9,485 nucleotides of DNA from Clostridia bacterium. Its GTDB lineage: Bacteria; Bacillota; Clostridia; Oscillospirales; CAG-272. Of this stretch, positions 5,876-9,485 are shown one piece after another (positions within the stretch are counted from its first letter, which is position 1; each line of letters starts with the position of its first letter). The translations under genes were made by a program, and so were the position numbers. Location: positions 1 through 9,485 of the forward strand of contig JAFXFQ010000229.1 in NCBI GenBank assembly GCA_017520365.1, in the 5' to 3' direction. Under the pieces are notes generated by a model, which was not told where the DNA came from, searched no databases, and worked only from the letters and a program-made list of their open reading frames with translations.

Positions 5876-7488
5876 TTTTTGGCCTTTCCTTTTTCTGTCA
5901 GTGTGAAAATGATGAATGCGCAGGAAAGCAGAGCGCACAGGGGAACGATAATGTTTCCTATGGAGGTATACAGCGTCCGGCCGCCGAGGTAGGACACCTG
6001 TCCCGTAACGAATCCCTCAAGGCCGTCTCCGAGAGAATCGGTAATGTGTCCCGTGGGGGTGATTATGGAGGAAATGCCCGTGTTTGCGCTTCTCACAACG
6101 TAGCGGCGGTGCTCGATGGCACGAAGCTGAGAGTGGGCGTTGTGCTGGCCGAGGGCGGTGCTTTGGCTGAACCAGGAGTCATTGGTGGAAACGGCAATAA
6201 GCTCAGCGCCGTCGCGCACGCTTTCAAGGCAGAGGGCCTCGTAGATGGAATCAAAGCAGATGAGGGTACCAAGCCTTCCGTTCTGAGTTTCCATAATGGC
6301 TGTGCTGTTGCCGGGGCTCAGAGGATCTGCTATGGCAGACATTTCTGCAAGCGGAGGAACCAGGGTATTGATCAGCTCCTCAAGGGGGGTATATTCTCCG
6401 AAGGGAACAAGGTGGCGCTTTTTATAGGCCGCCTCAGAAATGACCCCCTTGCTGTCGAGCAGGCGGGCGCTGTTGTACAGGCATCCATTCTCCGACTCGA
6501 AGAAGGTGACAAGTATCTCAGCATCGGTCTTTGCGCTCAGGTCCTTGAAGAGTCTCTCCATTCGGGGATTGAAGCTGTAGTCGTAGGGAATGGCGGTTTC
6601 GGGCCAGACTATGAGCTGTGCTCCATTGTCGGAGGCCTCAAGAGTGAGCCTTTTGTAAAGCTCCATAGTGTGCCACTCCTTGTCGCCCCATTTGTCCTCA
6701 AAGCGGATGTTGCCCTGGATCGCGCTTGCAGTTATCTTATCCTCATTTTCAAGGGAGGTATCGGTTGCGGTCATGTATACTGCTCCGAAAAGCAGGTTTG
6801 ACAAAAAGACGGCGGCACAGATCACAGCGCATATGGCGGCTCTGTGTCTGTCACCCTTTATCAGATATTTTATGCCAAGTGCGGCAAGCGCCGAAAACGC
6901 ATAGATAATGAGGGTTATGAAATAGCTTCCGAAAAGGGAGACGGACTGAACGATATAAAGGCAGCCCGTTTGACCCACGGCAAGCTTTCCCCAGGGCACT
7001 CCCGCCCAGGTAAGGGTATGGAAATATTCAAAAACCGGAAAAAGGAGAGCTGTGGCAACAGCTGAGAGAAAGGGGTGGCGGTCAAAGGCCCGTATCCTTC
7101 TCATAATGCAGATGATAACGAAAAGAAGGCCGGAAACGGTGGCCTGAAGCATAGGTATGCCGCAGCAGGCAAGGATAACGACAATGGCGGCTGAGGCCTT
7201 GTCAAAGCCGAGAAAATCAAGAGGGTAAAGGCTTGTGAACCAGAAAAAAACGGTAACACCGAACACCCAGAAATAAAGAAATCCCCTGCCGTAGGCAAAG
7301 ATGAGTCTATCCTTTTTCGGCCTCATCCATATTTCCGAGAAAAGCACCGGGATGGGAGCGAGCCATCCAAGGGGCCAGAAGGCGGGCACGGCAACGGGAA
7401 GTCCGGAAAGGATGCCGCAAAGGGCATAGAGAAAAAAGCGCAAAAGCGCTGAAGGAAGCTTTATTGCTTTTTCCTTTTTAGTGATCAT
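5872..7488 (-). CDS. lnt: Apolipoprotein N-acyltransferase Lnt
   Basis: Lnt adds the third acyl chain to the N-terminal cysteine of lipoproteins at the outer face of the cytoplasmic membrane. The 538-residue protein has several N-terminal membrane segments (about 13-50, 72-90, 100-128, 140-156, 185-208, 215-240), a nitrilase-type domain at about 250-500, and a final membrane helix at about 510-530. The catalytic triad is visible: Glu297 in VWPETAIP, Lys357 in YKKRHLVPFGEYTP, and Cys411 in GTLICFDSIYE. A Cys-Phe-Asp replaces the Cys-Tyr-Glu common in proteobacteria. ATG at 7488 is chosen over an upstream in-frame ATG at 7575 because it follows the previous stop by 7 bases and has GAGGT just before it. 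The extra 29 residues from 7575 would be shadow translation of the upstream gene. It is the second gene of the operon. Confidence 0.95.
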   Translation of the reverse strand: MITKKEKAIKLPSALLRFFLYALCGILSGLPVAVPAFWPLGWLAPIPVLFSEIWMRPKKDRLIFAYGRGFLYFWVFGVTVFFWFTSLYPLDFLGFDKASAAIVVILACCGIPMLQATVSGLLFVIICIMRRIRAFDRHPFLSAVATALLFPVFEYFHTLTWAGVPWGKLAVGQTGCLYIVQSVSLFGSYFITLIIYAFSALAALGIKYLIKGDRHRAAICAVICAAVFLSNLLFGAVYMTATDTSLENEDKITASAIQGNIRFEDKWGDKEWHTMELYKRLTLEASDNGAQLIVWPETAIPYDYSFNPRMERLFKDLSAKTDAEILVTFFESENGCLYNSARLLDSKGVISEAAYKKRHLVPFGEYTPLEELINTLVPPLAEMSAIADPLSPGNSTAIMETQNGRLGTLICFDSIYEALCLESVRDGAELIAVSTNDSWFSQSTALGQHNAHSQLRAIEHRRYVVRSANTGISSIITPTGHITDSLGDGLEGFVTGQVSYLGGRTLYTSIGNIIVPLCALLSCAFIIFTLTEKGKAKK

Positions 7489-7495
7489 GGTTACC

Positions 7496-8473
7496 TCAGA
7501 AAAGTGATAGGAATGGGATGCTGCGGCGGTCCGCCTCGAAGGTGCGGCCGTTAAGATATGCGAGAGGGCCGTCATTTACGTTGAGTGTCAGGCGGTAGGA
7601 GTAAAGGGCCTGATATTTGTATCCGAGACCTTTGTCGTTCTTGTTGTGGCCGTATTTACCTTCGCCGAGAAGAGGGTGGCCGATGGAGGCAAAATGCGCT
7701 CTTATCTGGTGAGTTCTGCCCGTCTCAAGATGGACCTCCAGAAGGGAAAGGTCATGCTCCTTTGAATATTTTTCCGTTTTGTAGGAGGTGATTATCTCCT
7801 TTGCGCCCTGACGGGGGGAATTGTAAACTGTAACGGTCTTTGTCTTTGAATTCTTGAAAAGAAAGCCTCGAAGGGTACCGCTTTTCGGTGCAGGTGCGCC
7901 GTGGACTGCGCAAAGATATCTTTTATCAACTGCCCCGTCCCTGATAAGACGATTCAGCTCACGGAGAGCCTCGGCATTCTTTGCCGCAAGGATAAGACCG
8001 CCCGTGTTTCGGTCAAGGCGATTTGCCAGTGCAGGGGCAAAGCTTTTCTCATCGGCGGGGTCATACTCTCCCTTTTTGTAAAGATAAGCGCGGATGAGAA
8101 AAATGAGAGTGTCCCGCTCCGGGATGGCGGCGGCACCGTTTTCTCCCTTGTCGCCTGTGTGGGAGAGCATACCTGCCCTTTTTTCGCAAACGAGAATGTT
8201 CTCGTCCTCGTAAACGATGACGGGAGATGCCTTCACCTTGTCAAATTCCGAGCTGTCAGCCTCGGTCTTTGAAAACTCATCAGGTATGTAAAGCTCGATA
8301 ACGTCACCGACATTGAGCATTTGGTTTTCCTTGGCCCGTTTGCCGTTGACCTTGACCCTTTTTTTTCTTATGTATTTGTAGAGAAGGGACATGGGGATTC
8401 CCTTTAATGATTTGCAAAGGAATTTATCAAGACGCTGACCCGCATCGTTTTTATTGAGAACGAATTTCTGCAA
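7496..8473 (-). CDS. RluA-family pseudouridine synthase (S4 plus catalytic domain, RluC-like)
   Basis: Complete 325-residue enzyme. An S4 RNA-binding domain occupies about residues 1-65 (RLDKFLCKSL at 14-23, IRKKRVKVNGKRA at 35-47, LNVGDVIELYI at 53-63). The catalytic domain has ANRLDRNTGGL at 150-160 with Asp154 as the nucleophile, and GRTHQIRAHFASIGHPLLG at 252-270. The S4 form resembles RluC-type 23S rRNA enzymes, but the target position cannot be read from sequence. The start chosen is TTG at 8473, preceded by GGAGG 8 bases upstream (8482-8486). The same frame stays open to another TTG at 8519-8521, but that stretch covers the -10 box and lies upstream of the expected transcript start. 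It is the first gene of the four-gene operon. Confidence 0.93.
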   Translation of the reverse strand: MQKFVLNKNDAGQRLDKFLCKSLKGIPMSLLYKYIRKKRVKVNGKRAKENQMLNVGDVIELYIPDEFSKTEADSSEFDKVKASPVIVYEDENILVCEKRAGMLSHTGDKGENGAAAIPERDTLIFLIRAYLYKKGEYDPADEKSFAPALANRLDRNTGGLILAAKNAEALRELNRLIRDGAVDKRYLCAVHGAPAPKSGTLRGFLFKNSKTKTVTVYNSPRQGAKEIITSYKTEKYSKEHDLSLLEVHLETGRTHQIRAHFASIGHPLLGEGKYGHNKNDKGLGYKYQALYSYRLTLNVNDGPLAYLNGRTFEADRRSIPFLSLF

Positions 8474-8509
8474 GACAAGGCCCTCCGTATGATTTAATAT
8501 ACTTTTATC

Positions 8510-8538
8510 ATTATATCCCAAAGGGCAGCGGTTTTCAA
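8510..8538 (-). promoter_or_regulatory. Near-consensus sigma-70-type promoter of the RluA-lnt operon
   Basis: On the minus strand TTGAAA (8538-8533) and TATAAT (8515-8510) are separated by exactly 17 bases. The -10 is a perfect match and the -35 matches at 5 of 6 positions. Transcription should begin near 8503, leaving a leader of about 30 bases that carries the GGAGG ribosome site before the TTG start. Confidence 0.88.
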
Positions 8539-8633
8539 GAGCTTTGAAAAAAGAGGCGATAAACCCATTGTATGGAAGGAATCGGTGTGGCTGCCTGCCG
8601 TTATACCCTGCTATAGGTTTTTTGGCAAAACTG

Positions 8634-8662
8634 TTGAAAAGGGCATGGGCGTGTAGTATAAT
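8634..8662 (+). promoter_or_regulatory. Near-consensus sigma-70-type promoter of the TIR gene
   Basis: TTGAAA at 8634-8639 and TATAAT at 8657-8662 are separated by 17 bases, the same -35, spacing and -10 as the divergent operon promoter. The start point would be near 8669, about 45 bases before the ATG. The two -35 boxes are 95 bases apart, so the shared region could bind common regulators, but no known operator is recognised. Confidence 0.85.
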
Positions 8663-8680
8663 TTAATAAAAAATTAAATT
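8660..8680. promoter_or_regulatory. Perfect inverted repeat over the TIR promoter start site
   Basis: AATTTAAT at 8660-8667 and ATTAAATT at 8673-8680 are perfect 8-base inverted arms around AAAAA. The left arm overlaps the last three bases of the -10 box and the axis falls on the expected start site. This is where a repressor operator would sit. Because it is entirely A-T, chance occurrence in AT-rich leader sequence is possible. Confidence 0.45.
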
Positions 8681-8714
8681 GTACAGGTGCAAAACAAAAA
8701 AACAGGGTAGTATT

Positions 8715-9485
8715 ATGACAGTTTTTAAATGTAAGATGTGTGGCGGCAATCTGGATGTGGTTGACGGCGCAAAGATCGTTGAGTGCGAATATTGCTGCAC
8801 AAGGCAGACCGTTCCCGATGGAGACAGCGAGAAAAAGGTTAATCTTTACAACCGTGCCAACCGTCTCCGTATGGTGGGTGAGTTTGACAAGGCTAACGAT
8901 ATTTATGAGAATATTATTGCAGAATTTCCCGGGGAGGCGGAGGCCTACTGGGGGCTTTGCCTTTGCAACTACGGTATCGAGTATGTTGACGATCCCGCCA
9001 CGGCAAGAAAGATACCCACCTGCCACAGAGCCTCCTTCAAGAGTCTTGAGGAGGACGATGTGTTCAAGCTTGTTATGAAATATGCAGATATTCCCTCGCA
9101 GAATATCTATTTGGATCAGGTAAGGGAGATAGACAGCATAAGAAGGGATGTTCTTGCCGTCAGCAAAAACGAGAAACCCTATGACGTTTTCATTTGCTAT
9201 AAAGAAACGGACGAAAACGGAAGCAGAACGGTAGACAGCGTTATTGCCTATGACATATACGATGCACTTTGTGCTAAAGGGCTGAAGGTATTTTTTGCAA
9301 GAGTCACCCTTGAAGATAAGCTTGACAGGCAGTACGAGCCCTACATATTTGCTGCCCTGAACACGGCAAAGGTCATGCTCTGCATTGGCACGAAATATGA
9401 TTATTTCAACGCGGTTTGGGTCAAGAACGAATGGTCCCGCTTCATGAAGCTTATGTCAAAGGACAAATCAAAGGTGCTTATCCCC
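8715..9485 (+). CDS. Zinc-ribbon, helical-repeat and TIR-domain protein (3' end cut by window)
   Basis: The first 257 residues are visible. Residues 1-36 form a zinc ribbon with Cys6-Cys9 and Cys24-Cys27 (plus Cys28). Residues 43-84 look like a TPR-type helical pair (NLYNRANRLRMVGEFDKAND, then EAEAYWGLCLC). A helical linker follows to about 150. A TIR domain starts at YDVFICYKE (156-164) and continues through LCAKGLKVFF (185-194). In LEDKLDRQYEPYI, Glu208 aligns with the catalytic glutamate of NAD-cleaving TIR domains such as SARM1. WVKNEW at 235-240 matches the later conserved region. TIR enzymes hydrolyse or cyclise NAD in several bacterial defence systems, but no partner gene is visible, so function is open. 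ATG at 8715 has a weak AGGG site upstream. The rest of the C-terminus is outside the window. It is the only plus-strand gene here. Confidence 0.9.
   Translation, partial: MTVFKCKMCGGNLDVVDGAKIVECEYCCTRQTVPDGDSEKKVNLYNRANRLRMVGEFDKANDIYENIIAEFPGEAEAYWGLCLCNYGIEYVDDPATARKIPTCHRASFKSLEEDDVFKLVMKYADIPSQNIYLDQVREIDSIRRDVLAVSKNEKPYDVFICYKETDENGSRTVDSVIAYDIYDALCAKGLKVFFARVTLEDKLDRQYEPYIFAALNTAKVMLCIGTKYDYFNAVWVKNEWSRFMKLMSKDKSKVLIP

Noticed and set aside
5051..5992. A 313-residue plus-strand open frame
   Set aside because: It lies antisense to the second pseudouridine synthase and the end of lnt, whose motifs are unmistakable on the minus strand. Its translation shows no domain and it is a by-product of GC-rich codon use.
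7489..7575. Longer Lnt from ATG 7575
   Set aside because: The extra 29 residues are the out-of-frame translation of the upstream pseudouridine synthase end. ATG 7488 has GAGGT before it and the usual Lnt N-terminus.
8474..8521. Longer N-terminus of the first pseudouridine synthase from TTG 8521
   Set aside because: That stretch contains the -10 box and lies before the predicted transcript start; GGAGG sits correctly for TTG at 8473 and the S4 domain begins right after it.
8600..8623. Terminator-like ACC...GGT followed by six T residues near 8620
   Set aside because: The possible stem has only three to four base pairs, and there is no plus-strand gene to its left that would need a terminator.
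8601..9026. A 141-residue minus-strand open frame
   Set aside because: It runs antisense to the zinc ribbon and helical part of the TIR protein, and crosses the TIR promoter. It has no recognisable features.
8715..9485. Assignment to Thoeris or another named defence system
   Set aside because: No ThsA-like, cyclase or nuclease partner is visible in the window and the zinc-ribbon and TPR front half differs from the TIR proteins of those systems as I know them.

Overview
The window reads as chromosome of a low-to-mid GC Firmicute of the class Clostridia, probably a gut or anaerobic lineage. This is inferred from the trmK/Nif3 gene pair, a murA with a small DUF1858 redox protein behind it, a clostridial-type zinc-ribbon/TIR protein, and intergenic GC-rich modules that open with TTGTAGGG. 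The species cannot be named from this sequence. Seven of the eight genes lie on the minus strand; the last one is on the plus strand and runs off the right edge.

Layout, left to right. Positions 1-1434 (minus): a Nif3-family metal protein, cut by the left edge, translationally overlapped with trmK (tRNA m1A22 methyltransferase). Positions 1435-2012: a 578-base non-coding stretch packed with at least six TTGTAGGG-headed modules, including a 31-base exact direct repeat that folds into a hairpin and a 146-base unit bounded by 24-base inverted repeats. Positions 2013-3512 (minus): murA followed by a 67-residue CxxC protein, closed by a strong hairpin. Positions 3513-3788: an extended -10 promoter and a structured murA leader. 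Positions 3789-8473 (minus): a tightly packed four-gene operon transcribed from a near-consensus promoter at 8510-8538. Its order is RluA-family pseudouridine synthase, lnt (apolipoprotein N-acyltransferase), a second RluA-family pseudouridine synthase, and a DUF3810 membrane protein with an HExxH motif. The last three junctions are a 7-base gap and two 4-base ATGA overlaps. The second pseudouridine synthase has an in-frame TAA at codon 24 that separates its S4 domain from an intact catalytic domain. Positions 8474-8714: two divergent promoters. Positions 8715-9485 (plus): a zinc-ribbon, helical-repeat and TIR-domain protein, truncated by the window edge.

How the genes work together: most of the window is housekeeping. 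trmK and the two pseudouridine synthases act on RNA modification. murA starts peptidoglycan precursor synthesis, and lnt completes lipoprotein acylation. The DUF3810 protein is probably another envelope protein. The TIR gene is the one plausible accessory or defence-related gene: it sits on the opposite strand with its own promoter, and the residue expected to be the NAD-cleaving glutamate is present. The most unusual observations are the interrupted pseudouridine synthase, the TTGTAGGG module cluster, and the TIR protein with a perfect inverted repeat overlapping its promoter.
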